DNA from: Zavarzinella formosa DSM 19928
GTDB lineage: Bacteria; Planctomycetota; Planctomycetia; Gemmatales; Gemmataceae
Direction: 5' to 3'
Length of the DNA: 64,000 nt
NCBI RefSeq assembly: GCF_000255705.1
Contig: NZ_JH636439.1
Location: 299,315 to 363,314 of the forward strand
Position numbers and translations under genes: made by a program. The notes beneath the pieces were generated by a model. That model was given only the letters and a program-made list of their open reading frames with translations. It searched no databases and was not told the origin of the DNA. Each line of letters begins with the position of its first letter. Positions within the stretch are counted from its first letter, which is position 1. Of this stretch, positions 34,814 through 44,340 are shown one piece after another.

Positions 34814-35806
34814 ATGAAAGAGTTTGCTGTCTGCGGGATCGGCAACGCCATCGTTGACCTGTTTGTCGGCGTCACCGACGAGGAATTCGCCACGCTTGGT
34901 TTCGAGCGGGGAACAATGCGGCTCGTCGAGGCTGATGAGCAGAAGGACATCCTGAAGCAATTCCACGAACGGGTTCCCCGGCTCGTCAGCGGCGGTTCGG
35001 TCGCCAACTCGGTGATCGGGTTTTCGCAACTTGGCGGCAAGGCGGCCTTCATCGGCATCGTCGGTGACGACCGCTACGGCTTGCACTATCAGGAAGAATT
35101 CCAGCAACTCGGCATCGACATGGGGAACCCCATTCTCGTCGACCAGACGACCGGAACATGCGCATGCGTTATCACTCCGGATGCTGAGCGCACGATGCGG
35201 ACCTGCCTCGCCGTCAATGGCCAACTGAGCGGCGCTCATGTGGACGCCGACCGCGTGGCGAAATCGGAATGGTTGTTCGTCGAAGGCTATTTGCTCGCCA
35301 ACCCCGGCACGGGGCAGGAAGCGGTGGCCGAGGCCATTCGCGTCGCCAAGAAGAACGGTGTGAAGGTCGCCCTCACATGTTCGGAAGCGTTCATCGTCCA
35401 TGTGTTCGGCGATGCGTTCTTCAAGACATTGAGCAACAGCGATTTTCTGTTTAGCAATGCCTCCGAGGCGATGGCCATCACCAAGACGGATTCGGCCAAG
35501 ACTGCTTTCGCCAAGTTGAAAGACCTCGTCCCCGGTTGCGTGGTGACGGATGGGCCGCACGGGGCGTACATCCGTTATCAGGGTGTGGAAACGCACGTCG
35601 ATGCCTACCCTTGCACGCCGAAAGACCTCACCGGTGCCGGGGACATGTTTGCCGGGTCGTTCCTTTACGGGATTACCCAAGGCTTGGCTCCGGATGCGGC
35701 CGGGCGCGGGGCGAACTTCCTCGCCATGAAGGTGATTTCGCAAGTCGGGGCCAGGCTCCACTCCGGCGCGAAAGAATTTTGGTCCGAAGCCACCGGCGGG
35801 AAATAA
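34814..35806 (+). CDS. PfkB-family sugar kinase, adenosine kinase-like
   Basis: 330 residues. The ribokinase fold is shown by the N-terminal GIGNAIVDLFVGV, the substrate-binding SGGSVANSVIGFSQLGGKAAFIG, the hinge TTGTCACVITPDAERTM and the C-terminal anion hole with catalytic Asp in KDLTGAGDMFAGSFLYG. VTDGPHGAYI is the usual ATP-side strand. The pattern is closest to adenosine kinase-like or fructokinase-like members; the exact sugar cannot be read. The thpR gene follows after three bases, so the pair is probably one operon. Confidence 0.9.
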   Translation: MKEFAVCGIGNAIVDLFVGVTDEEFATLGFERGTMRLVEADEQKDILKQFHERVPRLVSGGSVANSVIGFSQLGGKAAFIGIVGDDRYGLHYQEEFQQLGIDMGNPILVDQTTGTCACVITPDAERTMRTCLAVNGQLSGAHVDADRVAKSEWLFVEGYLLANPGTGQEAVAEAIRVAKKNGVKVALTCSEAFIVHVFGDAFFKTLSNSDFLFSNASEAMAITKTDSAKTAFAKLKDLVPGCVVTDGPHGAYIRYQGVETHVDAYPCTPKDLTGAGDMFAGSFLYGITQGLAPDAAGRGANFLAMKVISQVGARLHSGAKEFWSEATGGK

Positions 35807-35809
35807 CTC

Positions 35810-36400
35810 ATGGCCCGAATCCGAACCTTTATCGCCTTCGCCGTCCCCGGTCGCATTGCCGGGGAGATTGTCGATTTGCAACGAGAGTTAGCAGTCGATC
35901 ACGAGGGCGTGAAGTGGATGATGGAGAAGGAACTTCATCTCACGCTGTTGTTCCTCGGAGAAGTCGATGAGTTGGATCTGGTGTCCGTCTGCCGGGCGGT
36001 GAAGAAGATTGCCGCCAAACACCCGTCGTTTGCGCTGGATGTGACCGGCATGGGTGGCTTCCCGAATAAACGCCGACCCAAGGTGCTGTGGGCCGGCATC
36101 GGCGGCGAAGGAATCGACAACCTGCTTGCCTTGCACAAAGAACTGGAAGCCGCGTTGATGGAAATCGGCTGCTACCGCCGCGAAGAACGGGCCTACACCC
36201 CTCACCTGACCCTTGGCCGCATTTCCACGGAAGAACGCGACGAGGCCTGGGGGCCCGTCTTCACAAAACATGCCGACTGGAACGCCGGGACATTTTCGGT
36301 GAATGAAGTGCTGGTGATGGGCAGTGAACTACGCCGCAGCGGGCCGGAGTATTCAGTGATCGGGCGAGGGGCATTGGCTTCGGCAACGAATGACGAATAA
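35810..36400 (+). CDS. thpR: RNA 2',3'-cyclic phosphodiesterase (LigT/ThpR)
   Basis: 196 residues of the 2H phosphoesterase fold. The two catalytic His-x-Thr motifs are HLTLLFLGEV (about residue 43) and HLTLGRIS (about 131). The start RIRTFIAFAVPGRIAGEI and the internal MGGFPNKRRPKVLWAGI are family text. The enzyme opens 2',3'-cyclic phosphates at RNA ends, and family members can ligate tRNA halves in vitro. It follows the sugar kinase after three bases. Its presence 4 kb from the tRNA-like array may be chance. Confidence 0.9.
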   Translation: MARIRTFIAFAVPGRIAGEIVDLQRELAVDHEGVKWMMEKELHLTLLFLGEVDELDLVSVCRAVKKIAAKHPSFALDVTGMGGFPNKRRPKVLWAGIGGEGIDNLLALHKELEAALMEIGCYRREERAYTPHLTLGRISTEERDEAWGPVFTKHADWNAGTFSVNEVLVMGSELRRSGPEYSVIGRGALASATNDE

Positions 36401-36437
36401 CCCTTCGGAAGAACCAGGCAATTTTCCGGCCGAATCA

Positions 36438-37403
36438 TCAGACGACATTTTTCGCGGCTGGCGTCATTTTGTGGCATGTGCAATTGTTCTTCCGATACAA
36501 ACCGGCTCGATGGAGCAATTGCTTAAACTCCGAGCGGCCGCCGTTGAGAATGATCTCGGCCGGAGTGAGGCCAAAGACCGCGAGGCTGATTGATGGCTCG
36601 CGGGAAACCACGGCATGCCAGTTTTGCCGGGGAATGAACAACGCATCCCCCGCCTCGACGCAAGCATACAAGCCTCGGGCCTTCGCAAACGACTCTCGTT
36701 TGTCCGGTTGTTCTCCGAGACGAGAAATATTGATGTCGCTGAGCGTCGCGCCCCAATCGTATTTCGACGAGCGGCAAAGATGCGGCGACTGATCGGGGGG
36801 GAAAAGAATCACTTCTTTCGTCCCCCGAACCTGACAAAACCAGTTGTTCGGAAAGTCGTAATGCAAACCGGTGACGGTGTTGGCCGGTCCCATGAACACA
36901 AATTCCCAAGTCCAGCGCCATCCCGGCCAGAGGGATCGAATGGCAAAATCTTTGCGCAGTTCGGGAAATTCGTCGAGGATGTTCCACTGGGCGAGGTAAA
37001 GCTTGTTGGGCTCGAATGACTGCATGTGCGACCAGTCGAGATGAAACGTAGCATCGCGGCCAAGCGATTCAAGACGCTCGACGGGCAGCAGTCCTCCTCG
37101 TGAAACAGAATTCTCCGCCTGACGGCCCAACTGTCGCAAATACGGCGAGATCGCCAATCGCGGCGGTTCTCGGGTCACTCCCTGCTCAACCAATCCGTCT
37201 TGAAAAGTGGCCGAGACTTCGGAACCGTCCTTCCGCTTGAGGTCGGCCAGTTTATCGAACGACCAGTTATCCCAAGCCGGCCAGGCGCGAACCGCTCCTT
37301 TGATGAGCAAGGGCGATGTGCGAGGCCCGAATCCCCCGCTTTTCGACAGCTCTTCCCACTGAATTTCTTCGACAAATTGAAATGACGGACCTTGGTATGT
37401 CAT
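36438..37403 (-). CDS. cupin-like (JmjC-type) 2-oxoglutarate/Fe(II) oxygenase-like protein
   Basis: 321 residues from MTYQGPSFQFVEEIQW; an upstream ATG ten codons earlier is less likely. It has the JmjC-like/cupin_8 layout: PLLIKGAVRAWPAWDNWS at the N-terminus, then the iron-binding HxD in GLHYDFPNNWFCQV, the substrate strand GTKEVILFPPDQSPHLC and the distal His in PRQNWHAVVSRE. It probably hydroxylates a protein or small molecule in the cytosol; the target is unknown. It is divergently placed to the MFS gene, and ends 37 bases from thpR. Confidence 0.85.
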   Translation of the reverse strand: MTYQGPSFQFVEEIQWEELSKSGGFGPRTSPLLIKGAVRAWPAWDNWSFDKLADLKRKDGSEVSATFQDGLVEQGVTREPPRLAISPYLRQLGRQAENSVSRGGLLPVERLESLGRDATFHLDWSHMQSFEPNKLYLAQWNILDEFPELRKDFAIRSLWPGWRWTWEFVFMGPANTVTGLHYDFPNNWFCQVRGTKEVILFPPDQSPHLCRSSKYDWGATLSDINISRLGEQPDKRESFAKARGLYACVEAGDALFIPRQNWHAVVSREPSISLAVFGLTPAEIILNGGRSEFKQLLHRAGLYRKNNCTCHKMTPAAKNVV

Positions 37404-37574
37404 TTTCAGAACTCGCAAACGGAATGATGGCAAGCAGCCTAATCAAATTGGGCGGAACGCACAACCCGAAGCCACCGCGTGAAGGCAATGGTGGTTACGC
37501 CTTGTTTGGAATTGAACGCTCGGGTATTGGCCGCATCTGAAATTGGCGAAAATGTGTCCCGAGCCGTGACTCAA

Positions 37575-38801
37575 ATGGATCGCACGAAACGCAGCCCGAA
37601 ACTTCTCCTCTTGATCATCACGGCGGCGTTGTTCACTGATTTGGCCGTCTACGACATGGTCGTGCCGTTCTTGCCGCAATACGCCCTCCCTTGGTTGAGT
37701 GGTGACAGTGAGTTGGGATTGCTGTTTGCCGCCTATCCGCTGGCTCTGATCGCCACTTTACCGTTCGCTGGCCGGCTGATGAGCCGTGTCGGCCCCCGAA
37801 ACATGGCGCTCCTTGGCGGCGCCGGGCTTTTACTGACACTGTTGCTTTACTTTTTCGCAAGCGGGCGGGAGCTCCTCTTCGCGGCCCGGCTCGTCCAAGG
37901 AGTGGCGGGAGGGCTCACTTGGACCGCCGGACTCTCGTTGGTGGCGGCAAATTACCCGGCCGAACGGCGCGGGACTGCCCTTGGATTCACCATGTCCGGC
38001 ATGTCCCTCGGGGCGCTGGTCGGTCCGCCTCTCGGCGGATTTTTGTTTGATACTTTGGGAAGCCAATGGCCTTTTGCCATTGTTGGCGTTTGGGCACTGA
38101 TTGTTCTGATCGGGTTGTTCGCCTTGGCGCCTCCGATCACGTTTCAGGAAGATCTGCCATCCTCTGATTCATGGCGGGACAAATGGCGGCCCTATTTCAA
38201 ACCGGCGGTCGCGGTCGTGTTCGGGGCGGCCATCCTGAGTGCTCTTGAACCAATGCTCCCCCTTGACTTGGAACGTCGGCTCGGAATGTCACCGTTGACC
38301 ATTGGGTTGCTCTTCGGTCTCGCGGCCCTGTCATATGGGATGTGCGCCCCGCTGGCGGGTTGGATTGCGGATCGCGTGGGTAATCAACGAACCATGACCG
38401 TTGGTTTGCTTGCATGCGTTGTGACATTCCCGCTGATTGTGCTTCCCGCCTCCATCACCGGAGTGGCAATCGCCTTGGTGGCTTTCGGCGCAAGTTGCTC
38501 ATTGTTACTCACGCCGACATTGCCGGAATTTGCCTCCATCTGTGAGCGGCGAGGTTTTGGCTCGTTGGGATATGCCTATTCGCTGTTTAACCTCGTTTAT
38601 GCCTTGGGGATGGCCCTCGGACCGATTGTCTCCGGAAATCTTGAGCCTCATATTGGCTTGCCGTTGACGCTTCTTGTGTTTAGCTTGGGCGCGTTGTGCT
38701 GCCTTCCGATTCTTGGGCGAAACGCGGGAAATCCCAACAAAAGCGAAGGTCCGGCCAATGATTTCTTTTCCATGCCAGGCATGACCAAGCACGCCGCTTA
38801 A
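37575..38801 (+). CDS. MFS transporter
   Basis: 408 residues from MDRTKRSPKLLLLIITAALF; an in-frame ATG at 37479 would add 32 residues that lack membrane character. About twelve hydrophobic helices are visible. The MFS motif A loop is AGRLMSRVGPRNMALLGG after helix 2, and its repeat is AGWIADRVGNQRTMTVGLL after helix 8. Helix 5 has SGMSLGALVGPPLGGFL, the motif C seen in drug-type antiporters, so it is probably an exporter. It ends 66 bases from cinA, tail-to-tail. Confidence 0.9.
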   Translation: MDRTKRSPKLLLLIITAALFTDLAVYDMVVPFLPQYALPWLSGDSELGLLFAAYPLALIATLPFAGRLMSRVGPRNMALLGGAGLLLTLLLYFFASGRELLFAARLVQGVAGGLTWTAGLSLVAANYPAERRGTALGFTMSGMSLGALVGPPLGGFLFDTLGSQWPFAIVGVWALIVLIGLFALAPPITFQEDLPSSDSWRDKWRPYFKPAVAVVFGAAILSALEPMLPLDLERRLGMSPLTIGLLFGLAALSYGMCAPLAGWIADRVGNQRTMTVGLLACVVTFPLIVLPASITGVAIALVAFGASCSLLLTPTLPEFASICERRGFGSLGYAYSLFNLVYALGMALGPIVSGNLEPHIGLPLTLLVFSLGALCCLPILGRNAGNPNKSEGPANDFFSMPGMTKHAA

Positions 38802-38867
38802 ATAGATGGTCGGGGATAGGCAGCGTCGGTGACAGAAGAACGGCTCTCGGGAAACGGCCCATTTCTT

Positions 38868-40112
38868 TCAACTCGTTTTCCGCAAATGCAATCTCAACAA
38901 GTTCAACGCCAGTTTCGCCGTCCGGCTTTGAACTTCCAATCGTGTTCCGGGCCAGTTAAATTTTTGGAAACTGGTTCCTTCGCTCGTCGCCAACGCAACA
39001 AAGACAGTTCCCGCAATCGTGCCGTCGTCGCCCCCGGTTGGGCCGGCGTAGCCGGTGGTGGCGAGGCCGTAAGTGGTGCCGAATTTCTCGCGGACGCCTT
39101 TGGCCATCGCTTGGGCCACTTCGGCGCTCACGGCCGTGTGGGTGGCAATCAATTCGGAAGGCACATCCAGTTGCTTGATTTTCATCTCGTTTGTGTAAAC
39201 GACCACGCCGCCGTTGAGGATGTTGCTGGCTCCCGGAATGTGGGCGAGGCGGTTGGCGACCAGTCCGGCGGTGATGCTTTCAGCGGTCGCCACTGTTTCT
39301 TTGCGGCTGATGAGTTGATCGACGATGATGTGCTGGAGTTCGTCGTCCTCAGCCCCGAAGACCAGTTCGGCCAGTCGTTCGCGGATGGTGGCTTCCACCG
39401 GGGCGACTTGGGCGAGGGCTTCATCCAAGGAGGCCGCTTTCGCCAGAATCCGCAGGGAGATGACGGCATCGCTGACCGTGATTCCCACTTCGGGCACATG
39501 GCCCCGTTTCGTGAGATCAAGCAGCTTTTCCTCGACGGCTGATTCCCCCAACCCGAACGTGTTAATTTTTCGTTGGATGAACACCCCGCCGGTTAGGCCC
39601 ATCGCCTCCAATCGGGGCTTCACCTGCTTGTCGAACATCACCTTCATTTCAGAAGGCACGCCGGGCATCGCGGCCATCACACATTGGCCGATCTTCAGCC
39701 AAACGCCGGGGGCCGTTCCGCATTCGTTGTAAATCGCCTCCCCCCCCTGGGGGATCAATGCCTGCACGCGGTTCCGGTCCGGCATCACCCGGCGGCGCTT
39801 GGTGAACATCTCCTGAATGGTCGCCAGCGACACCGGATCTTCGAGGAGCGGGACGCCCGCCACCGTGGCCATCACTTCCCGAGTGAGGTCGTCCTGTGTC
39901 GGTCCCAGGCCGCCGCTGCAAAGAACGAGGTCGGCCCGTTCGCTGGCGGTCTTGAAGACGGCGATGTTATCCGTGAGGTCGTCGGCCACCGTGGTGTGAA
40001 ACGCGACCGGAATACCCATTTCGGCCAATCGCCGACTGAGCCATTGCGAGTTGGTGTCCAAGTTCTGGCCGCTGGTGATCTCACTGCCAATCGAAATGAT
40101 TTCTGCTTTCAT
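38868..40112 (-). CDS. cinA: CinA family competence/damage-inducible protein
   Basis: 414 residues from MKAEIISIGSEITSGQNLD; the longer start at 40124 adds four residues. The N-terminal MoCF-like domain has the ADLVLCSGGLGPTQDDLTRE and GVWLKIGQCVMAAMPGVPSE stretches. The C-terminal PncC-like domain has TAESITAGLVANRLAHIPGA, GGVVVYTNEMK and GYAGPTGGDDGTIAGTVFVA. CinA proteins hydrolyse NMN and ADP-ribose-type substrates. The usual ESCTGG is ESITAG here. It lies 51 bases downstream of rsmH on the same strand. Confidence 0.93.
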   Translation of the reverse strand: MKAEIISIGSEITSGQNLDTNSQWLSRRLAEMGIPVAFHTTVADDLTDNIAVFKTASERADLVLCSGGLGPTQDDLTREVMATVAGVPLLEDPVSLATIQEMFTKRRRVMPDRNRVQALIPQGGEAIYNECGTAPGVWLKIGQCVMAAMPGVPSEMKVMFDKQVKPRLEAMGLTGGVFIQRKINTFGLGESAVEEKLLDLTKRGHVPEVGITVSDAVISLRILAKAASLDEALAQVAPVEATIRERLAELVFGAEDDELQHIIVDQLISRKETVATAESITAGLVANRLAHIPGASNILNGGVVVYTNEMKIKQLDVPSELIATHTAVSAEVAQAMAKGVREKFGTTYGLATTGYAGPTGGDDGTIAGTVFVALATSEGTSFQKFNWPGTRLEVQSRTAKLALNLLRLHLRKTS

Positions 40113-40163
40113 TTGCGTGAACACCGAGTTTCTGTTGTTGGCCGAATTTTGGAAAACGACCGT

Positions 40164-41120
40164 TCACACCGCCCGGATGGCCCAGCGAACTTTGGCCGAG
40201 CGGGAACGTGGATTCTGAAACCGCTCAATGGGCGACGGTCGCACAAAATCTTCGCTGATGGACGAATACAACCCCGTGCGCATGCCTTCCTTGAACGCCG
40301 CCTTCACCAGGCGGTCTTCGCCGCTGTGGAAGCTGATCATCACCGCCCGGCCGCCCGGTCGCAGAATCCAGGGTAGCACTCGCAACAATTCCTGAAGGCT
40401 GGCCAGTTCGCGGTTCACCAGAATCCGCAGGGCTTGAAACACGCGGGCAGTCGGCCGGATCTGCTGTTGCCACGGGGAAGGTTCGCCCGGCCGCGGGTTC
40501 TGGATCACCTTCACCGGGGCCGCTTTCATAATTAAGTCTTTGAGTTCCGTCGTGCGAGCGAGCGGTTCCGTTTCCCGGTGGCTCACGATGGCTTCGGCGA
40601 TGCGCATCGCCTCCGGTTCGTCGCCAAACTCCGCAAAGGCTTTTGCCAGTTCCTCGGCGGGAAGCGTCATCAACAACTCGGCGGCGGTGCGGCCGCGACT
40701 GGTGTCCATCCGCATGTCGAGGGGGCCGTCCCGCATGAAAGAGAATCCCCGCTCGGCCTCATCCACTTGCATGCTGGACATGCCAAGATCGGCCAGGAGA
40801 ATGTCACACCCGTCAAATCCCTTCTCGGCCAGCACACTTGGAAGACCGGCAAAATTGCCGTGGTGGAGATGGAAGGAAGAATTGATTTCAGCCAGCTTTT
40901 CCGTCGCGGCCGGGATGTTGAGTCCGTCCAGATCACAGGCGATGAGGAACCCGTCGGGTCCGACGGCCTTCAGGAACTCCATCGAATGCCCGGCAAACCC
41001 GAGCGTGCAATCGACGGCCACTTCTCCCGGCCTCGGGTCGAGAATCTCCATCACCTGATTGATCATGACAGGGATGTGTTCGTTCGTCGGTGTCGAACGC
41101 TGCGGCTTTCGGCGAAACAT
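40164..41120 (-). CDS. rsmH: 16S rRNA (cytosine(1402)-N(4))-methyltransferase
   Basis: 318 residues, the normal length. The start HIPVMINQVMEILDPRPGEVAVDCTLGFAGHS includes the usual HxPV box and SAM-binding DxTLGxxGHS. Further family text is ILLADLGMSSMQVDEAERGFSF, PLDMRMDTSRGRTAAELL and ILRPGGRAVMISFHSGEDRLVK. It methylates N4 of C1402 in the decoding centre. It normally begins the mra/dcw cluster, but no mraZ or ftsL is seen beside it; instead hppA lies 48 bases upstream and cinA downstream. Confidence 0.96.
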   Translation of the reverse strand: MFRRKPQRSTPTNEHIPVMINQVMEILDPRPGEVAVDCTLGFAGHSMEFLKAVGPDGFLIACDLDGLNIPAATEKLAEINSSFHLHHGNFAGLPSVLAEKGFDGCDILLADLGMSSMQVDEAERGFSFMRDGPLDMRMDTSRGRTAAELLMTLPAEELAKAFAEFGDEPEAMRIAEAIVSHRETEPLARTTELKDLIMKAAPVKVIQNPRPGEPSPWQQQIRPTARVFQALRILVNRELASLQELLRVLPWILRPGGRAVMISFHSGEDRLVKAAFKEGMRTGLYSSISEDFVRPSPIERFQNPRSRSAKVRWAIRAV

Positions 41121-41168
41121 GCGATGAAACTCCGAGAACCTTGGAAGCCTGATTTTGGTGAGAGCAGA

Positions 41169-43973
41169 TCAGGCTTCCGCTTTTTCCTTCGCCATATTTT
41201 CCAGGCGTCGTTTCTCCGTGGCAATTTCCAGTTCTTTCTCGTATTCCGCGTCCAGGGCGAGGATTTCGAGAGTGTCCCGTTTCGATTGCCACCACGACCA
41301 ACTGACGGCCACGCCCGCGACCACCACCACCAGATAGCCAACGCCGGAACCGGCCAATTCCCCAGTCTTGACGTTGTACATGATGACTAGCGGCAACACC
41401 AGCAGACTCACCATGTTCATCACTTTGATGAGCGGGTTGATGGCCGGGCCGGCGGTGTCCTTCAACGGGTCGCCCACGGTATCCCCGGTCACGCTGGCTT
41501 TGTGTTGCGGAGAGCCCTTGCCGGAAATATCCGTCTTGTGCTGATCCTCGATCATCTTCTTCGCGTTGTCCCAAGCGCCGCCGGCCGTTGCCATGAACAC
41601 GGCCAACAATTGGCCGACCACCATCATCCCCGCCAAGAATCCGCCAAGAGCATACGGCCCAAGGAGGAAGCCCACCAGCACCGGAGTGAAGATCGCCAAC
41701 AAGCCGGGGCCGATGAGTTCGCGTTGGGCCGTCTTTGTGCAAATGTTCACCACTCGGGCGTAGTCCGGGCGTTTCTTTCCCGCCCAGATCTCCTCGTCCT
41801 TGAACTGCCGACGACACTCGTTCACGATCAGAAACGCCGCCCGACCAACGGCCCGGATGGTCATGCTGCTGAATAAAAACGGAACCGCCCCGCCGATGAG
41901 CATCCCAACGAACACCTCGGGCCGGGCGATGGAAAGCATCCCCGCCTTGCTCTCGAAGTCGGCGGCCGTCAGTTCGTTGATCTTCTCTTCGCTTTGCTTC
42001 ACAAGAACCGCGATGAAGCTGGCAAACAGCGACACAGCGGCAATCACCGCCGAACCGATGGCGATGCCCTTGGTGATGGCTTTGGTGGTGTTCCCGGTCG
42101 CGTCCAGATCGGTGAGGATTTGCCGGGCCGCTTCCATTTCGGCCTTGGGTATGAAATCCGGGTGTCCCTCGGTCAGCTTTTGGTTGTTCTCGTCACGGTT
42201 ATAGCCCATCTCGCCGATGCCGTTGGCATTGTCGGCCACCGGGCCGAACACGTCCATGCTCAACATGTCCCCGGTGAGGGCCAGCATCCCAATCCCGGCG
42301 AGGGAGATGCCGAAGGCGACAAAGATGGGGCTGTGGGTGTCCTGATAAATAAACACCCCGGCAAACACGGAGACGGAAACTAAAATGACCGCCCACACAG
42401 CGGATTCGTAACCCACCGCGATGCCCTGAATGATGTTGGTGGCGTCCCCCGTTCGGGAACTCTTGGTGATCGACCGCACCGGCGTGTATTCGGTGCTTGT
42501 CCAATATTCCGTGCAGAACATGAGCGCCAAGGTAAGGGCGATCCCCACCAGACAAGCGAACGCCGGGCGAAGGTCCAGCCCTTCCTGAACGGGGACAATC
42601 CGGTCGGCCTCCTCGAAGATTGTTCGCGTGGTCGGTTTGCCTTCGGTGTCCGACGCGAGAGTCACCCCGGAAAGTTCCTGTTGTTTCTCAGAGGGTAGGT
42701 TCTTCCAAGCGGCCAGTGCCTCCGCTCGGGTGGTCGTGGATGGAACACCCACGCCGGTTTGAAACTCTGGCAGAGCATATAGCCCGCGTTCGACGGCCTG
42801 CGTGATGATGTACGGTTTGTCGAACCGGAGAAAGACAACGGCGATGGCAAAGATCGCCACCACCGTCAGCCCGGCGCCGACGCGGAAACTGTTGTTGATG
42901 GCCCGCATTGTGCCGGCGGCCCCGTTGGCCGGTTCCTTCTTGCCCACCAGCGACGTGCTGAACACGCTCGCCAGAATTCCGGCCGCCTGCACCAGCAACG
43001 GCAACAGCATCGCTTTGGTGCCGAAAGCCGCATAGCCGAGAATCATCGCGGCCACCATCGTGACCGTGTAACTCTCGAACACGTCGGCGGCCATGCCCGC
43101 GCAATCGCCGACGTTGTCGCCGACGTTGTCCGCGATGGTCGCCGCGTTACGGGGATCGTCTTCAGGGATATCCTTCTCGATCTTGCCGACGAGATCAGCC
43201 CCGACATCGGCGGCCTTGGTGTAGATGCCCCCGCCGACCCGCATGAACAACGCCAGCAGCGATCCGCCGAAGGCGAAGCCGAGCAGCGTTTCATAAGCTT
43301 TCACCCCCATCACCACGACGATGAGGCAACCGCCGAACAGGCCGAGGCCGGTCGTCAGCATTCCGGTCACGGTGCCGGTTTGGTAGCCGAGTTTCATGGC
43401 CGGGGCCATCCCCTTGCGGGCGGCGGCAGCAACCCGGAGATTGCCGGTGGTCGCCAGCCGCATCCCGAAGAAACCGACTGACGCCGAGAAGATGGCCCCG
43501 ATCAGGAACGCGGCCCCGCGAGAAATGGCGATCACTTTCAGATCAGCCGGGTTGCCCTCGCTGGCATCCCACGGCCATTTGCTGAGGACGATCATCGCCG
43601 TGAGAAAGACAAGCAAGATGCCGACCGTGGTGAACTGACGCCAGATGTAGGCATCCGATCCTTCGCGGACCGCCTGGGCGATGGCCCGCATCCCCGCCGT
43701 TCCTTGATCGGCGGCGAAGACCTTTTTGGCGAGAATCCATGCATAAACCAGTGCGCCAATGGAAATGATCATGGCCAGCAAAACGCCGGCCTGTTCGATG
43801 CCGCTGAAGTCCTTGGCGCTGAAGAACGAGGCAAACGGACTCCACGCCGGATGGGACATCCCTTCCACGCCGGCCGGGCCGGCGCCGAGAGCTCCCAACA
43901 CACCGAAGACGATTGCCAAATGCAGCCACCAACGGGGTTGACGCCGAGATGATTGGGGTGAAATCACTCGCAT
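41169..43973 (-). CDS. hppA: membrane-bound proton-pumping pyrophosphatase, K+-independent type
   Basis: 934 residues from MRVISPQSSRRQPRWW, with a longer upstream frame rejected. About 16 helices. The PPi/Mg site is DVGADLVGKIEKDIPEDDPR followed by ADNVGDNVGDCAGMAADVFE, with a second DNANGIGEM and the C-terminal DTVGDPLKDTAGPAINPLIK. The text GNTTKAITKGIAIGSA has Lys and Thr at the two positions that separate K+-independent from K+-dependent enzymes, so it should pump protons without potassium. It is longer than the usual 660-770 residues because of an N-terminal extension and an insertion of about 80 residues near FQTGVGVPSTTTRAEALAAW. It couples PPi hydrolysis to ion export. Confidence 0.94.
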   Translation of the reverse strand: MRVISPQSSRRQPRWWLHLAIVFGVLGALGAGPAGVEGMSHPAWSPFASFFSAKDFSGIEQAGVLLAMIISIGALVYAWILAKKVFAADQGTAGMRAIAQAVREGSDAYIWRQFTTVGILLVFLTAMIVLSKWPWDASEGNPADLKVIAISRGAAFLIGAIFSASVGFFGMRLATTGNLRVAAAARKGMAPAMKLGYQTGTVTGMLTTGLGLFGGCLIVVVMGVKAYETLLGFAFGGSLLALFMRVGGGIYTKAADVGADLVGKIEKDIPEDDPRNAATIADNVGDNVGDCAGMAADVFESYTVTMVAAMILGYAAFGTKAMLLPLLVQAAGILASVFSTSLVGKKEPANGAAGTMRAINNSFRVGAGLTVVAIFAIAVVFLRFDKPYIITQAVERGLYALPEFQTGVGVPSTTTRAEALAAWKNLPSEKQQELSGVTLASDTEGKPTTRTIFEEADRIVPVQEGLDLRPAFACLVGIALTLALMFCTEYWTSTEYTPVRSITKSSRTGDATNIIQGIAVGYESAVWAVILVSVSVFAGVFIYQDTHSPIFVAFGISLAGIGMLALTGDMLSMDVFGPVADNANGIGEMGYNRDENNQKLTEGHPDFIPKAEMEAARQILTDLDATGNTTKAITKGIAIGSAVIAAVSLFASFIAVLVKQSEEKINELTAADFESKAGMLSIARPEVFVGMLIGGAVPFLFSSMTIRAVGRAAFLIVNECRRQFKDEEIWAGKKRPDYARVVNICTKTAQRELIGPGLLAIFTPVLVGFLLGPYALGGFLAGMMVVGQLLAVFMATAGGAWDNAKKMIEDQHKTDISGKGSPQHKASVTGDTVGDPLKDTAGPAINPLIKVMNMVSLLVLPLVIMYNVKTGELAGSGVGYLVVVVAGVAVSWSWWQSKRDTLEILALDAEYEKELEIATEKRRLENMAKEKAEA

Positions 43974-44340
43974 CGGATGCCGAGCCTTTCCGTCTTTGCG
44001 TAAACGACAAAGCCGCCGAGTCCGCAGGGAATCCGCGATGGCGGTTGGTTGAAAGTAAACACAAGATAGGGGGGACGAGAGGCGAAGTCTAGGATGGGCT
44101 GGCATTTGCGAGAAAGCGTGAAAAGACGACAGTTTCGGTGTCAGGAGAATCCCGCTCATGATCGGCATGATGCCGCGTCCCGACAGACAATCCTCTGAAT
44201 TGACTGGCATTATTGGCCGCTATCCAAACTGACGGTGTAAACTCTTGAATGAGTGTCAGGCTCGATTAATCAATGGAAACCAATTCCCAACGCGGCCGAC
44301 ATGGGTTCTCTGATGCGGACTTTCCCTGGAGAAATGCCAC
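43974..44340. promoter_or_regulatory. divergent upstream region of hppA and the WD40 gene
   Basis: 367 bases without a supported gene. It must carry promoters in both directions. TTGACT near 44198 could be a -35 element for the WD40 gene but no clear -10 follows at the right distance. A purine-rich GGAGAA lies eight bases before the WD40 start. The short inverted block CATGATCGGCATGATGCCG near 44158 was noted. Confidence 0.4.
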
